From assembly GCA_021234155.1 (NCBI GenBank), contig JAJEKV010000502.1, positions 62,001 through 126,000 of the forward strand: a stretch of 64,000 nucleotides of DNA. Direction: 5' to 3'. The notes beneath the pieces were generated by a model. The model did no database searches and was not told where the DNA came from. It saw only the letters and a list, made by a program, of their open reading frames with translations. This DNA is from Isoetes taiwanensis (lineage: Eukaryota; Streptophyta; Lycopodiopsida; Isoetales; Isoetaceae). The position numbers and the translations under genes are program-made. Position 1 is the stretch's first letter; every line of letters starts with the position of its first letter. This document shows positions 22,808 through 34,600 of this stretch, one piece after another.

Positions 22808-23809
22808 ATGGACAAGCAGCTAGAATCAAAGATCCCGAACTTGGAGGCACTCAACGCGCTGGCTGAAACGTGCAATAGTAACAAAATAGCCATCGCTAGC
22901 ATGGACGTGAGAGTAGGAGGGGTGAAGAAGACGAACGAGGAAATGCAGCGCAGAATGGACGAGATCGAAGAGGAGAAAGCAAAGATCCTGCAAAGGTTGG
23001 TTGAATTAGAGAAATCAAATGTTGAGCTGGATGCATGGAAGTCATTTGATAGGATAAAGCCACATTTAATGGAATATGAGGAGCAAAGTAAAATTAAGCA
23101 TGATGTTAGGCTAATTGGGATAGCGGAGAGACCTAATGAGGATATATATCGAGTTCTTTGAAGTGATAGAGATGGTGTTCAAGGAAGGGAACGAGGCGTC
23201 ATCGTCAAGGCCATACGGTGGGCCAATGGGGGGGAGATCGAGGCATATAAACCCGACATTGAGACATGGCAACCAAAGAAAGAATCCCCTGAGATGGGAT
23301 CAGTTGAGGAATGGAATCAAAGTACTGGAGTCCTTAAGCGGTGATGCGGCAACAGGGGCTACAATGGGAATTAGCCAAAGCAGGGGAGCTGAACCAATGG
23401 GGATACAAAGAGGGTCAAGAATGGCAAAGTCTACATCCACAAGAGGGTAAGAGAACAAGCGACTCCAACCTTAAGAAGAACGATGGGGATGCAGGGGATA
23501 GCAAAATCAACTAAGCCGGAGAAGGAAAACATACACCCCCTCGAATTTGGAGAGCAGCGGTGCGGGGGCCAATCGGCGATCACGTTAGAAGGAATCAACG
23601 AGCAACAGGAAGAAGTGGAAGCTGGGGGGGCGAGACCGAACAACACAAGCAGGGGCTCGGGAGGGGCCAACCGGGCAATGAAGACCGGGAGGAAGACCAA
23701 GGAGAACCGGGGCAATGGTGCGAGAGAAAACATGGAGACCAGAAGGAACAACCTGGGGGAAAAAAGATACGACATTATGGTACTTCGAACTGCAGATGCC
23801 GCGGGATGA
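22808..23809 (+). pseudogene. LINE 1 ORF1, coiled-coil nucleic-acid chaperone-like
   Basis: From an ATG at 22808 the frame reads MDKQLESKIPNLEALNALAE and has heptad-rich helices (EEMQRRMDEIEEEKAKILQR), then HDVRLIGIAERPNEDI before a stop at 23161. That order of coiled coil then a short RNA-binding-like core is typical of LINE ORF1 proteins. Later frames at 23136-23450 and 23483-23809 are basic, Gly/Asn/Arg-rich and probably the former C-terminal part after frameshifts. The reading frame also extends upstream to the insert start without an ATG. Confidence 0.6.
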
Positions 23810-23819
23810 TGGAGAGAGA

Positions 23820-26800
23820 CTAGAAGGTACCGGCTGTGACATAATATGCTTGGCGTAAAACATGAACATAACGCCAAAAGGCCGCCAGAGGAAGAAGGAT
23901 ACCACTGTTCCGTGGCCGGAAAGACAAGGATTTCAAGATAGGGAAGGGAAGTGCAGGTCTGGCTTGTTATGTAAAGAATAGTATAGTTAACAGTGCATGT
24001 ATGTTACATTCAGATATCAATAAAAGATATATGGTCTTGAATATTCAATTGAAAAACAAACAAGAAGTAGTTCTGATAATTACATATTATCCGCCAAACA
24101 GTGATAAGCTAGAATTGCTGGACCTAGGGGAAAATATAATGAAATGGAAAGAACAGGGACCAATGATTATAGTAGGAGATTTAAATGCCAGAACCAGACA
24201 GGAACAGGCACAAAGCACACACACGGATGAGAAGGATGGTCAGATAATGTACACGACAAGAACACAGGAATGGCAGAGAGACACAGAGGATAAAGCAGAG
24301 GTCAATGCTAGAGGTGAATTACTGTTGGAAGACTGCACGGCAACAGGGATGATCATAGCTAATGGAGTGAAGAAATGGAGGGGATCGGGAGGTTTTACGA
24401 GTCAAGATGCATATGGTAAGAGCATAGTGGATTATGTAATCTTGAACGACCAAGCAGTGGGAAGAATAGAAGGACTAATGCTACAGGAATGGCCGACTGG
24501 AAAAAGGGAAAGCCATAGACCGATCAAGTTAACAATTAGAATGGATGGGACACCACAGTTGATATACGGGAAAAAGGAGGATAAGAAAGATGAGTGAGGA
24601 TCCAATTCCGGGAGAAATAACGCTAAACATTCATACAAGTAGTCAGGGAGGAAATGGGAAAATGGGATTGGGGAAAACACAACGCGAATGACAATGGAAA
24701 CACCCTCAATGACATCATGGTAAGAGTAGCAAACAGGTATTTGGGAAAAGGATCGAATCGAAAAGAAGGGGGCATTGAGCATCGGTATGGTATGATGACG
24801 AAAGTGTAGAGAGCAAAAAAGGAAAAACAAGAGGACACAGGGGAAAGGAGACATACCGGAAAGAAAAGGCAGCATACATAAGATTATTAAAGAAGAAAAG
24901 ATACAATAACATGCTACAGCACCAATGGTATATGGAAAAATTCTCGGAAGAAAGCGACCTCAAGATTTTGGAGGGGACTCAAACAGAAGGGAGGGGACAG
25001 CAATATGGAAGCAAGGAATGAACAAGATGGCATTGGAACCGCGGGATGGGAGAATTACCTGGATAAATTGTATAAGGATGGGGCACCTCCTTACCAATAC
25101 CAATATTGGCGGGATCCGGACAAACCATGCTTCAACATGCTAGAGGTAATGATAGCCCTAAACAGGATGGCTAACCATAAAGCACCGGATCTATATGGCC
25201 TGACCGTGGAATTGCCGGAAGTGTCTTTGAGACGTAAATTGGCGCACCGGGTCCGAGACATTTTCAATGGCATCATACACACAGGACTTTCAGACAGATG
25301 GACATACAACAGAGTCATACCTCTACATAAGGCGAAAGCGAGACGGGATCCGTGTAACTATAGGGCGATAATGGTGAGCTTCGATTTTCGCCAAAATGGT
25401 TCGAAAAGTCTTCGATAACAAATTAAAGAAATGGGCAGAAGAAGGAAATATGAGAGCACAAGGGCAAGCAGGGTTCAGGCCGGAACACTCAACCACCGAT
25501 CATCTTGTGACTCTTCGGATATTAATAGAACGGAACAAAGCGCAGGGAAGGAAGATCATATGTTGCTTTGTAGATTTCAGAAAAGCATTCGACACAGTCC
25601 CGAGGGAGAAGCTATTAAAAAGATTGATAGACATGCAAGCCCCGATAAATATGGTAGGGTCGATTGCAAGATTATACCATAAGGTGTATGCTAAGATGGA
25701 ACAAGAAGGACAGCCGATAATCTGTGACACAGGTGTAAAGCAGGGCTGCCCGTTATCCCCAACTCTGTTTGGAATATACATAGATGCTCTGCAGGGATAC
25801 ATAGCAGAACAGCAAGGGGACGAAACGACGGTACCAATAATGCTATATGCTGATGATCTCAGTATGATGGCCACAAAAAACAAAGGGATGCACAGACTGC
25901 TAAAAATTCTAGAACAATTAAGAAGAGGCAGGGGCGACCGTAAATCTAGCAAAAACTAAGATAGTCATCTTTGGTAATAAGAACAGGCATAAACCCTTCA
26001 GATATAAGGAAAAAGACATAGAGGAAGCAACTGAATACAGATATCTAGGGTATGATGCGCATGGCACAGGGAAATGGGCCAAAGGAGCTAATGCCAGGTT
26101 CCAATCAGCTATAGGGAGCTACTTCAACATGAAGAATTTTTGTAACATAAGTAGAATAATTGACTGGGACATCAAATGTTACCTATTCAGTGCAGCGGTA
26201 GCCACCACTCAGTTATACGGGGCAGAAGCATGGGGGCCAGGTCTAACAGATAGAAATTGGGAAAAGCAGGAAGGAATTCTTAGGCAATGGCACAGACAGG
26301 AATTCAGGGTAAGAACAAATACGCCACTGACAATCATGATCCTCGAAACAGGGCAAAAACCAATGGAGGTGAGAGCATGGGAGAGAACCATAAGGTACCT
26401 GATCAGAGACAATGCAGGAGACATTCAAGGGAAACTGTCTAGCATTGCAATTATCGAATCAGCAAAGTCACACATCCTCACAGGCAGTGGATGGTTTAAA
26501 GAGGTGGCAACATGGACCAGAGAGATGGGATTAAACTTGAGTGACCTAATAAAAGAAGGACAGTGGAATGAGGAGTGGGCAGACAGAGCCACAAGAGCGT
26601 GGCTGCAAAGACACACAGGACCCAAGACAGATTGGCTCACGCAAGTTTTCAATCCAGATCAGCAAATAGGACACCAGATGTATCGGGATAACATATTGGG
26701 GAAAAATAGAAGAGACATTCTGGCTAGATTCAGGATGGGAAGTCATGATCTAAGAATCGAAAAAGACAGGTGGAGAGGGATAGACAAGGAGGACAGGATA

Positions 26801-26938
26801 TGCAGAATCTATGATGGTGGGAGAATAGAGGATGAGAATCACATGATTAACGACTGCCCGATTTACGGAGACATCAGAGACAAATACAGAAATATAAGAT
26901 GGGGGGAACCGGTGTACATGCTGATGACGATAAAGTAA
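23820..26938 (+). pseudogene. LINE 1 ORF2: endonuclease, reverse transcriptase, C-terminal Cys/His motif
   Basis: Endonuclease traces begin at DIICLA (about 23840) and are clear at 24001-24597: ITYYPPNS, MIIVGDLNARTR, GGFTSQDAYGKSIVDYVILN and the final SHRPIKLTI. Reverse transcriptase lies at 25140-25959: APDLYGLTVE, QAGFRPEHSTTDHLVTL, CCFVDFRKAFDTVPREK, KQGCPLSPTLFGIYIDAL and the catalytic YADD in MLYADDLSMMA. A long intact C-terminal frame at 26129-26938 has TTQLYGAEAWGPGL, TIMILETGQKPMEVRAWE and a terminal ICRIYDG with DENHMINDCPIY, a Cys/His finger in which one Cys is replaced. Frames shift at about 24600, 25390 and 25950. Confidence 0.85.
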
Positions 26939-27283
26939 TCGCTCGAGATTTGCTGGCCGATCCAAAGAATGATAAACTGCATTACCGAGAAGTGCACGGT
27001 GAAAGAGGTTGTAATATGACCCGCACAAACGGGTCATAAAGCCCCATACAAATTGTTCGGTTAAAAGCTGATTGATAACGACGATCACCGCCACCCACCG
27101 GCCGAGGTAAAGCGGGATCTTTGGTAATAAAAGAAAAAAGTCAGCCTTCAGAAAAGGCTACATCATAACAGCATGATGTGCTAGTAGCACCCTTTTCAGG
27201 GAGCTCGCCCATGCTACACAAGTCCAGGGGCCTCGCGGCACAAGGGACATTAATGTATTCTATTCTATTCTATTCTATTCTAT
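26939..27283 (+). other. LINE 1 3' untranslated region with hairpin array and TATTC tail
   Basis: TATGACCCG at 27015-27023 pairs with CGGGTCATA at 27030-27038. AGCCTT at 27143-27148 pairs with AAGGCT at 27154-27159. CATCAT at 27161-27166 pairs with ATGATG at 27173-27178, and GTGCT at 27178-27182 pairs with AGCAC at 27186-27190. The end is GGGACATTAATG followed by about five TATTC units. Such structures usually serve template recognition by the element's own reverse transcriptase. Confidence 0.75.
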
Positions 27284-27706
27284 AAACAACGATGACGACA
27301 TCCTGCAATACATCCAACAGTACACCGAATACCACCTACTAGGAAGCGAGGAGCAAACACAGATTTTGAATGGCATTTTGCAAAGGCTAAACCCATTGCT
27401 AGACCACACAACAATGTCACTAAACATAGAAGAACAAGACAACTTAGCTCAAACTTACTTGAAAGACAACTTCACAGAGATACATAACAGCACATTAACA
27501 TCCGAACAACAAACAGTATTCTCAGTATTATGCAACATTCCTACATGCATCCATGTTCTATCAGGAGCACCAGGTGCAGGGAAAACATTTTTTATCAAAC
27601 ACCTGCTACGGCACCACATTCAAATAGGAAAACGACATAGCAGTCTGCGGAATATCAAGACAGGCAGTGACAGTACATCATTAGTTCGCAATCCCACAAG
27701 AAACTA
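27284..27706 (+). pseudogene. Helitron helicase N-terminal part
   Basis: This resumes the Helitron frame after the LINE. It reads DDDILQYIQQYTEYHLLG, then LTSEQQTVFSVLCNI, then HVLSGAPGAGKTFFIKHLL, the Walker A ATP-binding motif of the Pif1-like helicase. A frameshift after IQIGK and an in-frame stop (VTVHH then TAG) follow. The remaining helicase motifs are missing, and PPR-like sequence takes over at about 27710. Confidence 0.85.
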
Positions 27707-27782
27707 GTGGCCCCACACCTAACTTATTTAGAAAATGCCTGCTCGCAATGTTTCCTCCTGGAATGCACTACTCTCTGGCATA

Positions 27783-28640
27783 GATACCCGGATCGGGAAC
27801 GTTTTCATCACGTGGACCTTCTCCCCGGAACCGGAACTGGAATGGGCGGGAACGGGAACTGCCGGAACGTGAATTTGAACCTTTTAATCTTAAAAATGGA
27901 GTTCCCAACTATTATACTTGTACTTTTTTACTTGCTTTACTTTATTTATCAAATTTATTTTACATAAACCTTAAATAGCAACACATGCTTAGTTCGTGCT
28001 CTTTTGGAAGAGGACGTTCTGTTTGAGAAGGTTGCTCTTCCTCTGTCTCAAATTCCATCCTAAGAGACAAAGACAAGTATCAGAAGTATCATTCTTTATT
28101 CAGAAGACAAAGACAAGTATTAGAAGAAAGACAAGTATCAGACAAGAATCAGAAGAACAAGTATCTATTCAAAGACAAAGACAAGTATCAGAAAGATAAA
28201 ACGTGGTACCTGGAGGGCTTGGTTTGCAAGCTCCGCCTTCTGCACAAAAATTCAAAAAAGAATCAGAGAAACTAAATGATTTCAACCTCTAGACATGTAA
28301 ATTTATGTTTTCGACTTGTTTCCTTGTTAAAACTGTTGATTTCGACCTGTTTCTTGAAGAAAACCTCAGACGTCACTATCTTCCGCCATATCCACGACGG
28401 CCAATTTATTTTAGGTTTTATTTTCTTGTAAAATTTAACTTTTAGGTCATTTGATAATGTTGAAATTTTATTTTTCTTTTCCCATGTTGGGAACGTTGTA
28501 ACCGGAACGTCGGGAACGGATTTCCCAATGACGTTCCCGGTAAGACACACTTTGGGAACGTAAGGAGAAGTTCATGGAACGCCTCAAGCATGGGAACGCG
28601 TGTTGGAACGGGAACGGAGTGCGGAACGGGATTCCGGTGC
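27783..28640. repeat. GAACG-rich insertion in the PPR relic
   Basis: The flanks are PPR coding sequence on both sides, so this roughly 850-base segment is an insertion. Both ends are packed with GGGAACG, CCGGAAC and GGAACGG words (27795-27875 and 28485-28635), while the centre is AT-rich. Within it, 28068-28200 is a degenerate array of AGACAAAGACAAGTATCAGA units. I see no terminal inverted repeat or coding domain. Confidence 0.55.
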
Positions 28641-29125
28641 AGCAAAAGGTCAGTTCAAAGAAGCCTTGAAACTTTTTCAAATGCCGAACAAGAATGTAAA
28701 CCTTGTGGAAGAATACCATGATCTTTGCACATACTCAAAATGGGGTCGTCAAAGAGGCCACTGCAGATTTTGGGCAAATGAATGAAAGGAATATAATATC
28801 ATGGGCATAATAGCATGATATATTCAATAAATTGATGCACACGATCTCTTTTGGCTGTGTTTAGTTTTCTAACTTTTGGCCTAATGCAAATGCAACAAGA
28901 TGGTATGAAGCCCGATGAAGCCAGTTTTATTAGCCTGCAATCTGCTCCAGCCTGCATGATAGTTTTCTGATAAACCCATGCCTAGTTTCTGACCTCTGCA
29001 GAGGTGAATACAGCAAGGTTTTAAGGTGCTTCCTACAGACAATGCTCTATCTCTACTACTACTAAGACGCCATTTTCTCAAACCCTACTAAGACAAGCAT
29101 TTAAAAAAAAAAAAAAATTTTAATA

Positions 29126-29480
29126 GTTCCTTCGCTACTCCAGGGCTTTTCTCATTTTGCGAATCTAATAGAGAAGTAGATTTTAGGTAAAGAAGCAATA
29201 TGTATTAATCATGAGCATCTTGACTATAAAATCACAACAGACTTGCAAAGCTCTTATCAAACAATAAAACAGACTTGCGTAGCATTAAACAATGCCATAA
29301 AGATTCCGCTTATTTGCTTGTGTTGCAAGGTAGTTCTTTAGCTGCTCCAAGACTTTTCTCATTTTGTGGATCTAACAGAGAAGTAGATGTTAGATAACGA
29401 AGCAATATGAGCATATTGACGATAAAACTACAATACTGATTGCGAAGCGCTTATTAAGTAATAAAACAGAATTGCAAAAC
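29126..29480. repeat. Two tandem copies of a PPR-flanking repeat
   Basis: Copies begin AGTTCCTTCGCTACTCCAGG near 29126 and AGTTCTTTAGCTGCTCC near 29333. Both run through CTTTTCTCATTTTG, TCTAAYAGAGAAGTAGAT, a GAAGCAATATG part and an AATAAAACAGA part. A third copy is at 30402-30605, after the last PPR block. Confidence 0.8.
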
Positions 29481-30401
29481 TTATGTGTTACTATAGTGCT
29501 GTGAAGGCATCTGCAAATGTAAAATCAATAAAAGAGGGAAGGCTTCTTCATGGACAGATCATTGGATGTGGCTACCAGTCAAATAATGTTGTGGGAAGTG
29601 CACTTGTTGATATGTATGCCAAATGTGGGAGCCTTGAGGAGGCAGAAGGCGTCTTTTGTAAATGCCAAGTCGAAACATTATATCATGGAATGCAATGCTT
29701 GCGGGATATGTACATCATGGAGATGCCATTTGGCCATAGAAGGGATCGAATGAATGATCTAAGAAGGAGTAAAACCAGATCTAATCTCATGGAACTTAAT
29801 GATTGGAGGACATGCCCTTGAAGACAAAGGCCTTCAAGCTTTAGAATATTATAGGAAGATGCAAGAAGATGGGATAAAACCTGATAAAGTCCATTTTTTA
29901 GCGTGCTAAAGGCATGCAGTAGCATCGATGCAATAGATAAAGGGAAACTCTTTCATGGAAAAATTATCAGGGGTCGATATCAAGATGACATGGTAGTTGG
30001 CAATGCCTTAGTTGATATGTACAGTAAATGTGACTGCTTTGATAAGGCATTAAAAGTTTTCACTAGACTTCAGAATCAGGATGTGGTCTCATGGTGTTCA
30101 CTAATCGACGGGTTTGCTGAACACAAAAAGGGATATATGGCCATCAAATATTCTGAGAAAATGCAGGAAGCAGGAATGAACCAAATGAAATTGCATATTT
30201 AGGTATCTTGAAAGCATGCTCGGACTTAGGAGAAATATTGAAAGGAAGATTTATGCATGACAAGGTTATTGTAAGTGGGCTTCTATCGGACGAGGCAGTT
30301 GGAATTACACTAGTTGATATGTATGCAAAGTGTGGAAGTCTAAATGAGGCATGCAGAGTCTTTGGCCAGTTGAAAAGTAGACATCTGCAAATCACATCTG
30401 C

Positions 30402-30605
30402 TTAGCATGAAACAATGCTGTAAAGGTTCCGCTTATTGTAAGCAATTAACTTACACATGCTGCAAGGTAGTTCCTTTGCTATTCCAAAGCTTTTCTCATT
30501 TTGCGGATCTAATAGAGAAGTAGATGTTAGATAGCGAATGAAATCCTGAAAACTACAGTTGCAAAGCTCTGATGTAACAACAAAACAGAATTGCAAAGCA
30601 ATTTT
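30402..30605. repeat. Third copy of the PPR-flanking repeat
   Basis: It matches 29275-29480 from the TTAGCATGAAACAATGC start through AGAGAAGTAGATGTTAGATA to AACAGAATTGCAAA. This copy and those at 29126-29480 bracket the PPR block 29483-30400. Confidence 0.8.
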
Positions 30606-31006
30606 CGTTAAAGTCTGATGAAGATTCACATGTTTTAAAGAAATGCAACAACAGGGTGTAAATCTGTATGGAGGCATGATATTCTGGAATTAGAGATGAA
30701 CTGACCGACACGGACTCTGGGCCAGAAGCATATCCGGTTTCAGTGAATGGCTAAATGTCTTGGCTACTAAACTGAAAAGCAAAACAGAAGAATACATCAG
30801 GGTGATAAAAGATACCTACAACAAGATGGAGGAATTAACTACTCTGCTCAAAACGTAACACAAAGACAGTTGCTAGAAAACCACCTGTTAAAGAGAAGGC
30901 GGTGCATAACACTAAAAAGCAAACTGTGGATAACAGCCTGTTCAGCTCAATGGAAAAGATCCTAAATCTAATTACAAACTAAGTACGGCAATGCCAACTT
31001 AGTCTT
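30606..31006 (+). other. Unrecognised exon-like frames beside Copia element 2
   Basis: One frame (about 30712-30858) reads WARSISGFSEWLNVLATKLK and continues with charged, helical-looking sequence to a stop. A second frame (about 30862-30981) is Lys-rich and ends FSSMEKILNLITN. After the Copia insertion, positions 36200-36300 hold another helical frame (LELMQEYDSRVKLLGKVEKI) that ends at a possible splice donor. These may be exons of one former gene that the element split. No family is recognised. Confidence 0.25.
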
Positions 31007-31011
31007 AATTG

Positions 31012-31367
31012 TGTTGGAATATAAATATGTTGACTAAGCATAATGTGTTGAACAGTTAGTGGTTCAAAGACTTTAGCACACAAAGTGTGCTGAGGAAGGT
31101 TTGAAATGTACATAAAGACTTTGTCACAAGATCGAACACCCCATCCTAAATCAGTGCCGTAATTAGTGGACGGTGGTTAAACGGTAGACTACTATTCTTA
31201 GTCTCACCAGTTGTATATATTGATTGTACGTTATGTACTATGCAATGCTCAGAAGTAGAGATTGTATTTCCTATTGCTTTTTCTCAATAGAGTCGTTCTT
31301 GTTCTTCTATTCTATCTCTTGAGTTGATCTTGGCGGGTTTGTCTTTGGTTTGGCACTAGTTCTATCA
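31012..31367 (+). repeat. 5' LTR of Copia element 2
   Basis: 356 bases, TG...CA ends. U3 differs from the other LTR by many changes at CAG/CTG words; the part from AGTGCCGTAATTAGTGGACG onward is almost the same. Confidence 0.93.
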
Positions 31368-31696
31368 TGGTATCGACGCTTTCTTGAGGGAAGAATAGAG
31401 CAAGCTATTGGAAAAGCATCGAAATTGATTGGCCATCGTTTCAGAAGTTCTTTGGTCGAGATTTGGTGTGGAAAATCTCATTTGCAAAGATTGGAGAAGA
31501 TTCTTGCTTTTTGGCCCGGAGGAAGTGTTTTGGGGAGAGTTTCGTGATTTTCCAAAGACGCTCGTGTGAGATTCGAGTTTTCCAAGGCCTTTTTGGTGAC
31601 AAAATTCAAGATTCAACTTTTCTAGTGGGTGCTTTGTTTGGTGACGTATTTGTTCTTTTCAACCATTTGTTTGGCTGCTGAAAACAGGAGAAATTC

Positions 31697-34600
31697 ATGG
31701 ATCCATTCAAGTTCTCACAGAATGCAAAGCTCACTAATAATAATTACCATGCTTGGAAGAAGTTCATGGCGAATTATTTGATATTTAGTGACATGGGAGC
31801 GGTGTTTGATGAAGACTTTATCAGCACCAAGTCAGTAGATGCTGGCCGGATAAACTAGAAAGCTTATGTTCTTGTCAAAATGTTGGCTGAAGAGACAATT
31901 GATCATGAAATCAACCATTTTACTGAGTTTAAGGAGATGTGGTCTCATTTGGAGAAATCTTTTGATAGCAATGGCATGGCTACCCAAATGCTGATCCAAT
32001 ACAAAATGAGACATGCCCAATTAGGTGATTTCAAATCATTACAAAGATACCTTACTCGATGAAGCAATGGCGCTTTGGATTACATGGTCGCCGGGTGGAG
32101 GCCGTCGAAAAACAACTGATTCAAGATAACTTATTGGTCTTCCTCCTTCAGATGATATTATCTCTTCAAGATTAGCTACAAGGAGGAGATTGATATAGCC
32201 AAAGTAACCATTTTACTGCAACAAGAGGGATTGGTGCAGAAGCAAAGGGATGGGAGAGTGGACCGTGCTATTTTTGTGTCTACTTCCCGGGCTGACACCA
32301 AGAAGAAATTTGCTGATAGCAAAGACTCTAGGAACTCAGAAAATGTGAAGTCTGAAGGTAAGAAATCCAAGGAGTTCAAGTGCTGGAATTGTGGTGAAAA
32401 GGGTCAGTATTGTAAGAAGGAGAAGAAAAGCTCAAAGGATAGCGACACGAGAAGCACAACAGTCAACTCTAAGGGAGAGACAAGTGTTGTTGCGTGTGCC
32501 ACTTTTGATGCTGAATATCTAAGTCTTGCAAAGCCGGGCCAAGACCCTACCGAAGGATCGATTTTGGACTCGTGGAGCCACGGGTTCATCTCAATCGAGA
32601 TTCAGATGTGTTTTCTCAACTTGAACCTCGATCCGAGGTGATGTGAAGATGGGTGATGGATATTCTCTTCCTAATTCCTATCACAGGAAAGGGATTGTAG
32701 CTTTTCAAATTGCATGGACATGATGTAGTTAGTAAGGTGAGGAATGTCATGTTTGCTTCTGATTACGATCTAATATCATGTCCTCTTGAATTTGATAAAG
32801 GTGCATCACATTGTTCTCGAAATGGAAAAGCTTATCTGCTGGGCAGGAATCCACTTGAAGAATTTGACTTGAAAAGTCTGCAGTTCATGGCACAGTGGAC
32901 GCTGCAGAATGGCTTGTATGTCTTTGATGGTTCGTTCATAAGAGTGAACATGGTCTTGTATGTGCCGATTTGACCGCCGAAAGCATCCGTGGCATGCCTC
33001 GCTTTGGTCATGTTGGAGGCACTCATCGGTACATGCTTTGTACAAGAACAAGATGGTTACTGTGTATTCCCTCTTGAAATGTGTCAAGCTTGAGGTGCCG
33101 CATGCCATCTCCTAAAAGCAACCTCAACAGCCTTTTCCACAAAGGGCTATTCATCGAAAGCAACTCAACCTCTTGAGCAGCCGTGATTCCGATTTGTGCT
33201 ATATGCCTGACGTTTCACTAGGTGGAAAGAGGTATTTCTTGATCCTGATTGATGATTTCAGTAGGTACACTTGGATATAATACTTTGCACTACAAATCTG
33301 AGGTGCTTGGCAAGTTCAAGGCCTTCAAAGAAATGAAAAGCGCATGTGGTTAGTAATAAAAAGTTGAGAAGTGACAATGGAGGTGAATATGTTTCTAATG
33401 CCTTTGATGAGTTTCTCATGGAAGAAGGTATTGAAAGACACAAAATGGTGTAGCTGAAAGGAGAAATAGATCTTTGCTTGATTTGGCAAGATCTATGATG
33501 AGTCACAAGCAACTGCCTGAATCTTTTTGGGGAGAGGCAGTAGTGACAGCAGCATATTTGGCAAATAGGTCGCCTACTAAGGAAGTCTAGAATGTGACTC
33601 CTTATGAAGCATTTTGGAGAATGAAACCAGATGTGTCTCATTTGAGGGTGTTCGGATGCTTAGTTTATGCTTCCATTCCTGCTGAGAAGCTGAAAAAGTA
33701 TGGGAAGTTGCATGACAGGGCTGTTAAAGCCATCTTCATTGGGTATTCAGAAAATCAGAAAGGTTACAAATTGTATGATCCTTCCAACAAACAGGTTATT
33801 GTAAGCATGTCAGTTCAGTTCGTTGAAGATGTTGTGTATGATGGTATATCTTCCAGTTATTCTCCTGCAGTTCACAATGACAAACAATTTTGGATGTTGG
33901 AGATCCGATAGTGCCTGGTAGACCTTCTCTCCCTCTCTAGTGGTTTCTCGGTGAACTCACATTTGCCTGAAGTAGTGGCATGGGATGATCCCAATCCCAC
34001 TCGCCCTATGGTCCATGAGCAGGTTGGTTCCTTTCATGGGGAGTCCAGCACACATGAAGTTACTGTAGCACCTGATCCAGCACCTGTTACAACACCTATT
34101 GTAGCACCTGCTATACCTCATGTTGTTGCACCTCGGAGATCAGCACGTCTCAAGGAGAAACAAAGTGTTGCAGAATCGGTTGCAGCACCTATTGTACCCG
34201 TTGTTGAACCTAAGAGATCAGCATGTCTGATGGAGAAACATGAGAAGTCTAATGGATCATTAACCTTGCCTTAATGGCAAAGGTCCAGGATCATGTTGAT
34301 CCACAAACCTTTCATCAAGTAGCTAGTGATCCGCAGTGGCAGCATGCAATGGAAGAAGAATACTCTCAATTGCTGAAGCAAGGCACATGGGTGGGAATTA
34401 GTTGAACTTCCAGCTGATAAGCAAGTTATTGGCTATAAATGGGTGTCAAAGCACAAAGCTAGACTTGTAGCCAAGGGTGTTGCACAGAAAAAAGGCTTAG
34501 ATTATGATGAAGTCTTTGCTCCTGTAGCCAAAATGTCCACTACTAGATCAGTTATAGCTCTTGCTGCAATGAAAGGTTGGTTAATGTTTCAAATGGACAT

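Larger units (their letters stand above)
22710..27283 (+). mobile_element. LINE 1: non-L1-type LINE with pentanucleotide tail, inserted in the Helitron
   Basis: This is a non-LTR retrotransposon of about 4.57 kb with coiled-coil ORF1, then APE endonuclease, reverse transcriptase and a C-terminal Cys/His region. The 3' end is a TATTC pentanucleotide array, not poly(A). The 6-base duplication AAACAA at 22704-22709 and 27284-27289 flanks it, and removing the insert with one copy restores the Helitron frame. The ORF1 coiled coil lacks the DUF4283-type domain of common plant L1s, and no plant zf-RVT domain is present. By motif style it resembles the CR1/L2/RTE-like groups. The frames carry stops and shifts, so it is inactive. 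Confidence 0.88.
20392..27706 (+). mobile_element. Helitron remnant (Rep/helicase), split by a LINE
   Basis: Protein traces of a plant Helitron run on the plus strand from about 20.4 kb to 22.7 kb and resume at 27.29 kb. The interruption is the LINE at 22710-27283. The Rep part carries FFLTLTADE, the HUH-type LHAHIVLWV motif, and the two-tyrosine YYLLKYAMRCEP motif. The helicase part starts with the P-loop GAPGAGKTFF. The helicase stops soon after the P-loop, where PPR sequence begins. Terminal TC and hairpin-CTRR ends could not be identified. The copy is broken by several frameshifts and is not autonomous. Confidence 0.85.
27712..30405 (+). pseudogene. PPR (PLS-type) protein gene relics
   Basis: Pentatricopeptide repeat traces in several frames include MPARNVSSWNALLSG at 27737, then (after an inserted repeat) KGQFKEALKLFQMPNKNV at 28640. 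Next come EGRLLHGQIIGCGYQSNN with VGSALVDMYAKCGSLEEAE at 29530-29660, then KGKLFHGKIIRGRYQDD with VGNALVDMYSKCDCFDKA and QDVVSWCSLIDGFAEH at 29930-30130. KGRFMHDKVIVSGLLSDE with LVDMYAKCGSLNEACRVF ends the series at about 30365. These are P-, L- and S-type repeats of organelle RNA-processing factors. No E or DYW domain is visible. Frameshifts and the insertion mean it is dead. It may represent two partial tandem copies, because a shared non-coding segment follows each coding block. Confidence 0.85.

Noticed and set aside
22710-27283. Recent horizontal transfer of LINE 1 from an animal
   Set aside because: The style differs from plant L1, but similar LINEs may exist in non-flowering plants. 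Without a phylogeny this cannot be claimed.
27700-27712. CTAGT word as a Helitron 3' end
   Set aside because: It follows directly after a broken helicase N-terminal part, with no GC-rich hairpin just before it. The match to CTRR is likely chance.
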